DNA of 14,211 nt from JAAFIP01 sp043778205 (lineage in GTDB: Bacteria; Pseudomonadota; Gammaproteobacteria; Burkholderiales; Burkholderiaceae_C), in assembly GCA_043778205.1 (NCBI GenBank), contig JAYWGO010000120.1:1-14211 (forward strand), written 5' to 3'. A program made the translations under genes and the position numbers. The notes under the pieces were generated by a model. It worked only from the letters and a program-made list of their open reading frames with translations. It had not been told where the DNA came from and did not search any database. Below, piece after piece: positions 1 to 6,377 of this stretch (positions are counted from its first letter, which is position 1; the number at the start of each line of letters is the position of its first letter).

Positions 1-1
1 G

Positions 2-1075
2 GTGTATGTGCACTACCACCACCTGGCCGTGGCTGCGGTAGACCGCATCGTGCCGGTGCGCCAGGTGATGAGCATTGACGAGATGGAATGCGAGCTGCCT
101 ACGCGCTGGCGCACACGCGAAAAAGCCATTGAGATTGCCGCTGCGGTAAAAAAAGAAATTTTGACCACCGTGGGCGACCAGCTGCACACCAGCATTGGCG
201 TAGCGCCCAACACCCTGCTAGGTAAGTTAGCGTCTGACATGCAAAAGCCTAACGGGCTGGTGGTACTAGAAGCCAAAGATTTACCGCACGCTTTGTTCCA
301 CCTGAAGCTGCAAGACATTACCGGCATTGGCAAGAGCATGCTGGCACGGCTCAACCACGGCGGCATTCACAGCGTAGAGCAGCTGTACGCTGCGCCGCGC
401 GATGTGCTGCACACCGTGTGGGGCGGCATGATGGGCACCGAGATGTACGACAAATTGCGCGGCGTGTGGTACGCCCCGCGCGAAACGGTGGCCCGCAGCC
501 TAGGCCATTCGCACATGCTACCGCCCGATCTGCGCAACCCCGCAGGCGCCTTTGGCGTACTCAACCGCCTCACCCAAAAAGCCGCCATGCGCCTGCGCAA
601 ACAGCAGTTCTACGCCACCGGCATGAGCGTGAGCGTGCGCAGCGACCGCCGCTACCATACAGAGCCCAGTGGGCACCGCGACACCCGCTTTGGCGAGACG
701 CAAGATACGCAATTTTTTCTGCATACGCTCGACACGCTGTGGCAAAGCGGGCTGTGCCATCTGCAGCACCCCAAGGCCGTAGGCATGGTGCTGCACGGCC
801 TGGTGCCTGCGGCCATGCATACGCTGTCGCTGTTTGACGAGGTGGACGAGCCGCCCACCACACCAGCGCTGGCCGCAATGGCCACACGCACATCAGCCCA
901 CGTGCAAAACGCCAAAGCCGTACGCAACCCCGCGCGGCTGCTAGCCGCCATGGACATCATCAACAAAACCCAAGGCAAAAATGCGCTGTACTTTGCTACT
1001 GCACACAACTCGCTTAACAATGCCCCGATGCGGATTGCGTTTAATCGGATACCAGATATTGAGACGGAGCAGTAA
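2..1075 (+). CDS. Y-family DNA polymerase (DinB/ImpB-like), 5' end outside the window
   Basis: This is the 3' part of a translesion DNA polymerase gene; 357 codons are visible and the reading frame is open to the left edge. The palm signature SIDE (residues 24-27 of the visible part) supplies the catalytic Asp-Glu pair. It is followed by the block SIGVAPNTLLGKLASD, which matches the conserved palm/fingers segment of DinB and UmuC relatives, and by a thumb-type helix-hairpin-helix stretch (LQDITGIGKSMLARL). The rest is a diverged little-finger domain. In E. coli Pol IV the Asp-Glu pair lies near residue 103, so roughly 75-80 N-terminal residues, including the first metal-binding Asp, lie outside the window. 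The Asp-Glu pair argues against catalytically dead ImuB, but the protein is too diverged to name dinB safely. It converges with the higBA module 35 nt downstream, and its last 16 codons recur at 1912-1959. Confidence 0.85.
   Translation: MYVHYHHLAVAAVDRIVPVRQVMSIDEMECELPTRWRTREKAIEIAAAVKKEILTTVGDQLHTSIGVAPNTLLGKLASDMQKPNGLVVLEAKDLPHALFHLKLQDITGIGKSMLARLNHGGIHSVEQLYAAPRDVLHTVWGGMMGTEMYDKLRGVWYAPRETVARSLGHSHMLPPDLRNPAGAFGVLNRLTQKAAMRLRKQQFYATGMSVSVRSDRRYHTEPSGHRDTRFGETQDTQFFLHTLDTLWQSGLCHLQHPKAVGMVLHGLVPAAMHTLSLFDEVDEPPTTPALAAMATRTSAHVQNAKAVRNPARLLAAMDIINKTQGKNALYFATAHNSLNNAPMRIAFNRIPDIETEQ
1028..1075 (+). repeat. Direct repeat copy 1: last 16 codons of the polymerase gene
   Basis: This segment encodes MRIAFNRIPDIETEQ and the stop codon. 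It matches 1912-1959 at 33 of 48 positions without gaps, and at 24 of 30 in the first ten codons. Several differences are silent third-base changes (GCG/GCA, CGG/CGA, ATT/ATA), and both copies end with a stop at the same codon. That is the pattern expected of two diverged copies of one coding tail. Confidence 0.65.
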
Positions 1076-1110
1076 CGATCCTGTTAATGACGCTTACGCT
1101 CTTCTTCCAG

Positions 1111-1536
1111 CTAGATAAACGCTGCTGCTGACACGCCAAACCGCACTGCCAGCGCTTTAGCCTGACGTGCATTAATTTCACGTTTGCCGCTGAGAATGGC
1201 GCTAACCACGGACTGCCCCCCAATGTCGACAGCCAAGTCGGTTTGCTTTAAATCGTGCTGATCTAACAAAAAACGCAGCACTTGATGCGGCGGCGCATCA
1301 GGCACCGCATAGTGATCTTGGTCCTAGGCCTCTACAAGTTGACCGACCAACGCTAATAAATCGGCCAACGCATGGTTCTCGTCATCACCCACAGTATCTA
1401 GCAAGTCGTTCATAAAATTCACGGCGCGGTCATATTCCTGCGCGCTGTGGATGGGGCGCATTTTGATGGGCAATGCACTTTGAAAAGCATTCCAGGCGGG
1501 CGCAATAGCGCTGTTGTTGTAAGACGTTATGTTCAT
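1111..1536 (-). pseudogene. higA: HigA-type antitoxin interrupted by an in-frame amber codon
   Basis: This is the antitoxin half of a HigBA module. The ATG at 1534-1536 has AGGAG nine bases upstream, inside the end of higB. Seventy codons follow, ending in the typical HigA segment DDENHALADLLALVGQLVEA. The TAG at 1324-1326 then stops translation. The same frame continues as DQDHYAVPDAPP and a complete Cro/C1-type helix-turn-helix domain (LKQTDL, GQSVVSAILSGKREI, ending GVSAAAFI) to a natural TAG at 1111-1113. Read through, the product would be 141 residues, close to the 138 of E. coli HigA. Related proteins commonly have Tyr at the amber position (EAYEDEHY-like), so a single base change from TAT or TAC explains it. 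As written, the N-terminal toxin-binding part would be made without the DNA-binding domain, unless there is readthrough or restart at GTG 1303-1305, which has no clear ribosome site. A sequencing error is possible. Confidence 0.85.
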
Positions 1537-1538
1537 AA

Positions 1539-1835
1539 TCAGTTGCTCCTGTAGGCTTGGTTCCAACGGTCATACTCTGCATGGGTTAGCACGTGCCTCA
1601 CGTAGAGTTTTTGTCGATTAAAGTGAACAATACTGATAATGCGAAAGTGGTTGCCTGCTATGTCAAACACATAGTACGGCGGCATATAGTCCGCCGAGTT
1701 GAATACTTGCTTTATCTGTGCAAAGGTCTCTAGCTCTGATTGGTCTACCAATTTATGCCATGCCTCAAGAGGTGTTTTAGCGTTAGGATGTTTGAGCCAA
1801 AAGGTTTTAAGTGCTTTCTTTAAGATCACGTGCAT
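1539..1835 (-). CDS. higB: HigB-type mRNA interferase toxin
   Basis: This is a RelE-superfamily toxin of the HigB (COG4680) type, an endoribonuclease that cuts mRNA during translation. The chosen start is the ATG at 1833-1835, which begins MHVILKKALKTFWLKHPNA, the usual family opening, and gives 98 residues, close to the usual 95-105. An upstream in-frame extension to 1892 would read through the operator and is unlikely. Conserved family features visible are the AWHKLV segment (25-30), FRIISIVHFNRQKLYVRHVL (64-83) and the terminal THAEYD (84-89); nothing is broken. Toxin-first order with the antitoxin ATG two bases after the toxin stop is typical of higBA. The DNA is about 44% GC over 1561-1740 against about 67% in the polymerase gene at 481-540, which points to acquisition. 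Confidence 0.9.
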   Translation of the reverse strand: MHVILKKALKTFWLKHPNAKTPLEAWHKLVDQSELETFAQIKQVFNSADYMPPYYVFDIAGNHFRIISIVHFNRQKLYVRHVLTHAEYDRWNQAYRSN

Positions 1836-1840
1836 CTCGT

Positions 1841-1867
1841 CACCATATAGCATATTGCTATATGGTG
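1841..1867. promoter_or_regulatory. Palindromic operator upstream of higBA
   Basis: A perfect inverted repeat with 12-bp arms (CACCATATAGCA, then TAT, then TGCTATATGGTG) ends five bases before the higB start codon. HigA-type antitoxins bind palindromes over their own promoter, so this is the likely autoregulatory operator. The palindrome itself carries TATA-rich sequence that could hold the -10 box. I see no -35 box good enough to place the promoter exactly. Confidence 0.7.
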
Positions 1868-1911
1868 TAGCGGGCCCAAACTTGTGCACCACGCGCTGAA
1901 CCGTGCGCGCA

Positions 1912-1959
1912 ATTCGGATTGCATTTAATCGAATGTCGGATATAAAAAGGGAAAGTTAG
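1912..1959 (+). repeat. Direct repeat copy 2: remnant of a polymerase gene tail
   Basis: In the + strand frame this reads IRIAFNRMSDIKRES and a stop, collinear with the end of the polymerase gene (MRIAFNRIPDIETEQ, stop). No further similarity to that gene is visible upstream: the frame meets a TGA at 1897-1899. It is therefore a 3' fossil and not an expressed gene. The two copies lie 884 bp apart and bracket the higBA module. The rest of the stretch between higBA and the DUF429 gene shows nothing recognisable. Confidence 0.6.
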
Positions 1960-2018
1960 CGGGAGTGTGCTACAAGCAGAAAACAATTCTTGTATTGATC
2001 TGTCCATGGCGAAGCGCA

Positions 2019-2864
2019 TTAAGAAGTGACAATCCAGCCTTCTAGTGCATCCACCTTCTTAGGCAGGCCATAGCGCCCATGCCCTGCATCGTGTTGCCCT
2101 TTAGCCCAAGCTGCTTGCAGCATGCACAGGACGGCGTCTAGGCTGTCGCCGCTGGCATCGTCGGCCAGCGTGTCGCGCTGGGCGTGGGTGAGTTTGAGGC
2201 GCAGTTTTAGTCGTGTCTGGCCGTGCTCTAGTGCGGTGATCAGGTCTTTGCGGGCGATTAGACGGTCGGACGTTTGTTTGGCTTTGTCGTCGGATTTATA
2301 GCTGCGGTTGCCTAATATTTCGCGGGCTAGCAGGCCGGGGTAGGCTTCTAGCGCGACGCGGCGCGGCTGGCCTGCGGCGTTGCGGTCTGTGGTCAACCCA
2401 TCGTGCAATGCGGGCAAGTGCACGCCAGCCTCTAGCAGGCGCGGCGCACCGGCGTGCAGCATGTAGGCCACGGGCGGGTTGACCCACTTCATGCTGGGGC
2501 TGCTGCCTGCAGGCACGTCAGTAGCGCGGTGGGCAAACTTGGCGCCTACGGGGCGGGCATCGCAAAAGGCTTTGAAGGTAGCGCGTATGTCTGCGCGCGA
2601 CAGGCTGGCGTAATGGCGTATGCACGCAGCCCAGTCGGTGGGCCAGTGCAAATGCTCTACCAGCTCGCGCGGCAGGCCCAACGGCAGGTCAAAGCCGCCG
2701 ATCCAATCGGTGTGTGCAGTAAGCCAGTCGCTAAAGCCGTCTAAAGTTTCTACGCGGTCCAGGCGCGACAACTGCACGCGGCCTTTGTCGATGCTGCCCA
2801 CCGCAAAAACTATAGGTTTTCGCTTACCTGGGCTGCTAGAAAAATCACATCCAATCACTTGCAT
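2019..2864 (-). CDS. DUF429 family protein, predicted RNase H-fold nuclease
   Basis: A 281-residue member of the DUF429 family, which is predicted to adopt an RNase H-like fold; its biological role is not known. Acidic residues sit where such a fold would use them for metal binding: Asp7 in GCDFSSSP on the first strand, Asp59 in GGFDLPLGLP, Glu173 in LEAYPG and Asp240/Asp243 in GDSLDAV. The segment SYKSDDKAKQTSDRLIARKD (188-207) is also typical. The start codon lies four bases after the stop of the EamA permease gene, so the two are probably translated from one message with the BLUF gene in front. The fold assignment rests on family knowledge and these residues. Whether the protein cuts nucleic acid is an inference. 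Confidence 0.85.
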   Translation of the reverse strand: MQVIGCDFSSSPGKRKPIVFAVGSIDKGRVQLSRLDRVETLDGFSDWLTAHTDWIGGFDLPLGLPRELVEHLHWPTDWAACIRHYASLSRADIRATFKAFCDARPVGAKFAHRATDVPAGSSPSMKWVNPPVAYMLHAGAPRLLEAGVHLPALHDGLTTDRNAAGQPRRVALEAYPGLLAREILGNRSYKSDDKAKQTSDRLIARKDLITALEHGQTRLKLRLKLTHAQRDTLADDASGDSLDAVLCMLQAAWAKGQHDAGHGRYGLPKKVDALEGWIVTS

Positions 2865-2868
2865 AGCG

Positions 2869-3750
2869 CTATCCCAACGCCAAAGCGATCACACCCACCG
2901 CAATGGCCGCCGCACCAATGATGCGCAAAACCCGGTCGCCCTCGCCCAGCAAATGCCCACCGATCAGCGCGGCAAACAGCATGCTGACCTCGCGCGCAGG
3001 CGCCACGTGGCTCACAGGGGCTATCAGCACGGCGTACAGCACGCACACGTAGGCAATGGGGCTGAAGACGGCAACGACGGCGGCGTACTTCCACTGCAGC
3101 TTCCATAGGCGCTTGGCCTCAGGTATGTCGCGCAGCACGGGTACTACGGCGTAGGGCAGGCGCAGCATGTTGCACCAGTAGTCAAACAAAATGGGCGAGA
3201 TGGCAATGACTTTGACGGCATACGCGTCTAGTACCGTGTAGCAGGCAATCAGCGCACCAGTTAGCAGGCCCCAGAACACACCGGCTTTGACCCGCTCTTT
3301 TTTAGCAGGGTCGTGCGCGGCCTTGAACAGCGCAGGGCCGCCCGCAATTAAAAACACCCCAACGACAACGCCCGCAATACCCAGCACGCCCAGGCTAGAC
3401 AACTGCTCGCCAAAGACAATTACCGCAACAGACGACGACAGCAGTGGCCCGCTGCCGCGTGCCAGCGGGTAGACGACAGTGAGGTCACTTTTGCGGTAGC
3501 CAGTCAGCAGGCAATAGAAGTACACCCAGTGCACAAAACCACTCAGCGCGATCAAACCCCATTCTTTAGCGCCCCAGGTGGGTACCACGTCCCAGCCTAG
3601 CCATAGGCACAGCGGTGTCCACACCACAAACATAATGGCGGCGCTGAAGAAAGTAAAGCGTGAGTCACCGTGGGCTTTTTTGGCTGCAATATTCCAGCCA
3701 GCGTGGATAAAAGCGCCCAGCAGAACCAGGCCAACAGCCTCCAGCGGCAA
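2869..3750 (-). CDS. EamA/DMT-family membrane transporter
   Basis: An inner-membrane permease of the drug/metabolite transporter superfamily, 293 residues, with about ten hydrophobic segments in two EamA repeats. The first repeat opens with LLGAFIHAGWN (10-20), which is characteristic of a subgroup of EamA proteins. The YPLARGSGPLL stretch (94-104) and the REVSMLFAALIGG stretch late in repeat two are the equivalent conserved helix regions. The substrate cannot be told from sequence. The start is a TTG at 3748-3750, only three bases after the BLUF stop codon. No in-frame ATG exists near the N-terminus and an upstream stop blocks any extension, so translational coupling to the BLUF gene is likely. 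The DUF429 gene follows after four bases. Confidence 0.85.
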   Translation of the reverse strand: MPLEAVGLVLLGAFIHAGWNIAAKKAHGDSRFTFFSAAIMFVVWTPLCLWLGWDVVPTWGAKEWGLIALSGFVHWVYFYCLLTGYRKSDLTVVYPLARGSGPLLSSSVAVIVFGEQLSSLGVLGIAGVVVGVFLIAGGPALFKAAHDPAKKERVKAGVFWGLLTGALIACYTVLDAYAVKVIAISPILFDYWCNMLRLPYAVVPVLRDIPEAKRLWKLQWKYAAVVAVFSPIAYVCVLYAVLIAPVSHVAPAREVSMLFAALIGGHLLGEGDRVLRIIGAAAIAVGVIALALG

Positions 3751-3753
3751 AGC

Positions 3754-4179
3754 TTACGCTCTGCCGATAATGCTGGCAGTGGCCATCAGTTCTTCAAGCA
3801 GCGCCAGCGACACTTTTCCGCTTACACCGTAGGGGTTCAGCTCGGGTTTTTCTGAATACTTCAGCACGATAGAGGTGTTGAGCTTGGCCAGGTTGACTTG
3901 GCCCATGGTCCAGCCGCCAAAGCGGCGTTCGGTGATTTCTTCAAAATCCAGCAGCACCACGTCTTTGTGGCGGGTGTCTTTGCAGATGTGGTTGTACAGC
4001 TCGCTTACCGAGCCGCGGCCCCCTTCAATGGCTTGCAAAAACAGCCCTGCTCCGTAGCACAATATGCCTGTGATACCAGAGGCCGGGTTGTGCGTGCGCG
4101 AGGTGGCCAGTATCTCGTCAATATGCTCTGGCTTGTTGGGATCGGCTAAGCGGCTAACGTAGAGGAGTCGAACTAGCAT
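3754..4179 (-). CDS. Short BLUF-domain blue-light sensor
   Basis: A 141-residue protein consisting of one BLUF domain (flavin-binding blue-light sensor) and a short C-terminal helical cap. The residues of the flavin hydrogen-bond switch are all present at standard positions: Tyr7 (LLYVSR), Asn31 (RTHNPASG), Gln49 (FLQAIEGG), Trp90 and Met92 (GGWTMG). Photochemistry should therefore be intact. Residues about 94-141 carry no output domain, as in PixD, BlrB and similar stand-alone BLUF proteins that act through partner proteins. The ATG has AAGG six bases upstream. The EamA permease gene follows after three bases and folE ends 68 nt upstream on the same strand. The partner and output are unknown; the permease and DUF429 protein are candidates by position only. 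Confidence 0.93.
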   Translation of the reverse strand: MLVRLLYVSRLADPNKPEHIDEILATSRTHNPASGITGILCYGAGLFLQAIEGGRGSVSELYNHICKDTRHKDVVLLDFEEITERRFGGWTMGQVNLAKLNTSIVLKYSEKPELNPYGVSGKVSLALLEELMATASIIGRA

Positions 4180-4247
4180 GGTGTGCCTTGTAGTGTCTTG
4201 CGGTAATTTTTAAATGTAGCTAAAGCGAATCGCTAATGCAGTGAGGC

Positions 4248-4985
4248 TTACTGCACGCCGCTGCTTTGGCGCGGAATCAGCGATAAAAATTCGCGGCGCA
4301 GGTCGGTGTTTTTCAAGAAACTTCCGCGCATTACCGAGTTGATCATTTTGCTGTCCATGTCTTTCACGCCGCGCCAGCCCATGCAGTAGTGGCTGGCCTC
4401 CATCACGATGGCCAGGCCATCGGGCTGGGTTTTTTGCTGGATCAAGTCAGCTAGTTGCACCACCGCCTCTTCTTGAATTTGCGGACGGCCCATCACCCAT
4501 TCGGCCAAGCGGGCGTATTTAGACAGGCCAATCACGTTGGTGTGCTCGTTAGGCATCACACCAATCCACACCTTGCCAATCACGGGGCAAAAGTGGTGGC
4601 TGCAGGCGCTGCGCACGGTAATGGGCCCAACGATCATCAGCTCGTTTAAATGCTCGGCGTTGGGAAATTCAGTGATATTGGGCGCTTTGACGTAGCGGCC
4701 GTTGAACACTTCGTTCAGGTACATTTTGGCCACGCGGCGGGCGGTGTTTTGGGTGTTGTGGTCGGTCTCAGTGTCGATCACCATGCTTTGCAGCACGCCC
4801 TTCATCTTTTCTTCAACTTCATCGAGCAGCTTGGCCAGGTCGCCAGGCTCAATAAAATCGGCAATATTGTCGTTGGCATTAAAGCGCTTTTTAGACGCTT
4901 TGATACGCTCACGGATGATGGTAGACATGGGCGTACCGATGTCTGTGTCGGGGGTGGTCATAGTGGTTTTAGTTTTCATTAACAT
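4248..4985 (-). CDS. folE: GTP cyclohydrolase I
   Basis: Converts GTP to 7,8-dihydroneopterin triphosphate and formate, the committing step of folate synthesis. The zinc ligands are visible as Cys128 and His131 in ACSHHFCP and Cys201 in SHYCMGWRG. His130 corresponds to the catalytic His112 of E. coli FolE, and Glu172 in RPQIQEEA corresponds to the guanine-contacting Glu152. The Glu next to the first zinc Cys in E. coli is Ser here. At 245 residues it is longer than E. coli FolE (222) because of a hydrophilic N-terminal stretch of about 45 residues. The start is uncertain: the ATGs at 4983-4985, 4977-4979, 4959-4961 and 4926-4928 all lack a clear ribosome site. nudB, whose product acts on the FolE product, is 2.2 kb upstream on the same strand. 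Confidence 0.95.
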   Translation of the reverse strand: MLMKTKTTMTTPDTDIGTPMSTIIRERIKASKKRFNANDNIADFIEPGDLAKLLDEVEEKMKGVLQSMVIDTETDHNTQNTARRVAKMYLNEVFNGRYVKAPNITEFPNAEHLNELMIVGPITVRSACSHHFCPVIGKVWIGVMPNEHTNVIGLSKYARLAEWVMGRPQIQEEAVVQLADLIQQKTQPDGLAIVMEASHYCMGWRGVKDMDSKMINSVMRGSFLKNTDLRREFLSLIPRQSSGVQ

Positions 4986-4999
4986 AACAATAATGTTAA
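4979..4999. promoter_or_regulatory. Inverted repeat overlapping the folE start region
   Basis: TTAACAT and ATGTTAA form 7-bp perfect arms around a 7-base centre, and the left arm covers the first candidate folE start codon. It could be an operator or a weak mRNA hairpin hiding the start. Its AT-rich composition means chance is also possible. Confidence 0.3.
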
Positions 5000-5009
5000 C
5001 CGATCTAAA

Positions 5010-5030
5010 TTTTTAGGGTTTTTAGGGTTT
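5010..5030. repeat. Short tandem repeat of TTTTTAGGG
   Basis: Two adjacent copies of the 9-base unit TTTTTAGGG followed by TTT lie in the folE leader region. The array is too short to give it a function. It adjoins the dispersed repeat that begins at about 5021. Confidence 0.4.
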
Positions 5031-5084
5031 GACCCAAGGAAATGCTGCACAAGCAGCTATACTTTTTATAGTAAATTAGGTTTA
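5021..5084. repeat. Dispersed intergenic repeat, copy 1
   Basis: This lies between clsB and folE. From 5033 it matches 13949-14000 at 38 of 52 positions without gaps, including 18 identical bases at the start (CCCAAGGAAATGCTGCAC). Most differences are transitions. It can fold into two small adjacent hairpins: GCTGC-ACAA-GCAGC (5044-5057) and CTATA-CTTTT-TATAG (5057-5071). Confidence 0.6.
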
Positions 5085-5116
5085 ACCAGTACCAAGATCA
5101 GTTCCCATACCCAAGG

Positions 5117-6364
5117 CTAGTACCGGTTGCCCGTCACCCACAGCGCCGCGCGCATTACCCAGTAGGCTGCATGGTCGCGCAGGCGCTGGGCCAGGGGGCG
5201 GTCTTTGTAGTCGGCTGGGTTGATCTGCTGCCCGCCGTGCTGCATGGCGTGCTCTAGCTTGGCGCGCAGGGTTTGCGCAAAGGCGCTGCCTTGCACCACG
5301 ATGTTGGCCTCGCGCGCCAGCAGCAGGCTTAAGGGGTCTAGGTTAGACGAACCCACGGTGGCCCAAGCTTGGGGTTGGTCTGCGTCTACCACGGCCACCT
5401 TGGCGTGCAAAAAGCTGGCGGCATATTCGTGAATTTCTACCCCTGCTTCTAATAAAGCGCTGTAGACCGGGCGGGCTGCGTGGTACTGCATAAAGTACTC
5501 GTACTTGCCCTGTAGCAGCAGCTTCACCCTTACCCCCCGCTGCGCGGCGGCGATGATGGCTTTGCGCAGCTTGCCGCCGGGCAAAAAATAGGCGTTGGCA
5601 ATGATGACCTCGTGGCGGGCCGAGCCTATGGCCTTGAGGTAGGCGCGCTCTATGTTTTTGCGGTTGCGCAGGTTGTCGCGCAGCAGCAGTGCCGCTTTGC
5701 TCAGCGTGCTGGTGTCACCCAGCGATGCCAAGGCCGCAGCAGCATGGGCTTGCTGGCCAAACAAAACAGCGCGCGCGCTTACCCACGATGTCATGGCCGC
5801 GCCCAGCTCGCGTTGGCGCAGTTTGTTGACGGTTTGCAGGCGCTGCCACAGGCTGCCGGTAGCGTCTAGCACGGCGTCTACCAGCGGGCCCGTAACGCGC
5901 ACAGAAAAATCAAACCGGGCAGCCGCCAAAGCGCCATGGTTAGGGTCGTAAAAATCGTCCAAGATATTAATACCCCCGCAAAACGCCACTGCATGCTGGG
6001 TGCCGCCGTCCACCACGCACAGCTTGCGGTGCAGCCTGCGCCAGCGGCTGGGCACCAGCATGCCCAAACGGCCCACCGGGTTAAACACCAGGCACTGCAC
6101 GCCAGCAGAGTCAAAGCGCTCACGCCAGTCGGCAGGCAGTGCGCCCGTGCCCACACCGTCTACTACCAGTTGCACGCGCACACCGCGCAGCGCAGCGCGG
6201 GCTAGCGCAGCGCCTATGTCCGCACCGCTGGCGGTGAAGTCAAAAATATAGGTTTCCATGCGAATGTCGTGCTGGGCAGCGTCCATCGCCTGCGCCATGG
6301 CAGGAAAGAACTCTGCACTGCCTTGCAACAGCGCTATGTGGTGACCAGGGATGAAAACAGACAT
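5117..6364 (-). CDS. clsB: Cardiolipin synthase B (phospholipase D family)
   Basis: A membrane-associated phospholipid synthase of the phospholipase D superfamily, 415 residues, near the 413 of E. coli ClsB (YbhO). E. coli ClsB makes cardiolipin and can form phosphatidylglycerol by transfer to glycerol. Both HKD catalytic motifs are complete: His112-Lys114-Asp119 (LHRKLCVVD) followed by the FCGGINI glycine-rich strand, and His320-Lys322-Asp327 (LHAKVAVVD) followed by VGSSNLDPLSL. There is no N-terminal transmembrane pair, which separates it from ClsA. The C-terminus carries a short hydrophobic helix (about 400-412) that may touch the membrane. The start lies 13 bases after the stop of the YbhP-like gene, the same ybhP-clsB order as in E. 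coli, so the two are probably co-transcribed. Confidence 0.93.
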   Translation of the reverse strand: MSVFIPGHHIALLQGSAEFFPAMAQAMDAAQHDIRMETYIFDFTASGADIGAALARAALRGVRVQLVVDGVGTGALPADWRERFDSAGVQCLVFNPVGRLGMLVPSRWRRLHRKLCVVDGGTQHAVAFCGGINILDDFYDPNHGALAAARFDFSVRVTGPLVDAVLDATGSLWQRLQTVNKLRQRELGAAMTSWVSARAVLFGQQAHAAAALASLGDTSTLSKAALLLRDNLRNRKNIERAYLKAIGSARHEVIIANAYFLPGGKLRKAIIAAAQRGVRVKLLLQGKYEYFMQYHAARPVYSALLEAGVEIHEYAASFLHAKVAVVDADQPQAWATVGSSNLDPLSLLLAREANIVVQGSAFAQTLRAKLEHAMQHGGQQINPADYKDRPLAQRLRDHAAYWVMRAALWVTGNRY

Positions 6365-6377
6365 GCTAAAGGGCCGT

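Noticed and set aside
1836..1892. An N-terminal extension of HigB
   Set aside because: It would be translated through the operator palindrome, and family similarity starts at MHVILKK.
5010..5030. TTTAGGG-like repeats as telomeric sequence
   Set aside because: There are only two units in a bacterial intergenic region; the resemblance to plant telomere repeats is superficial.
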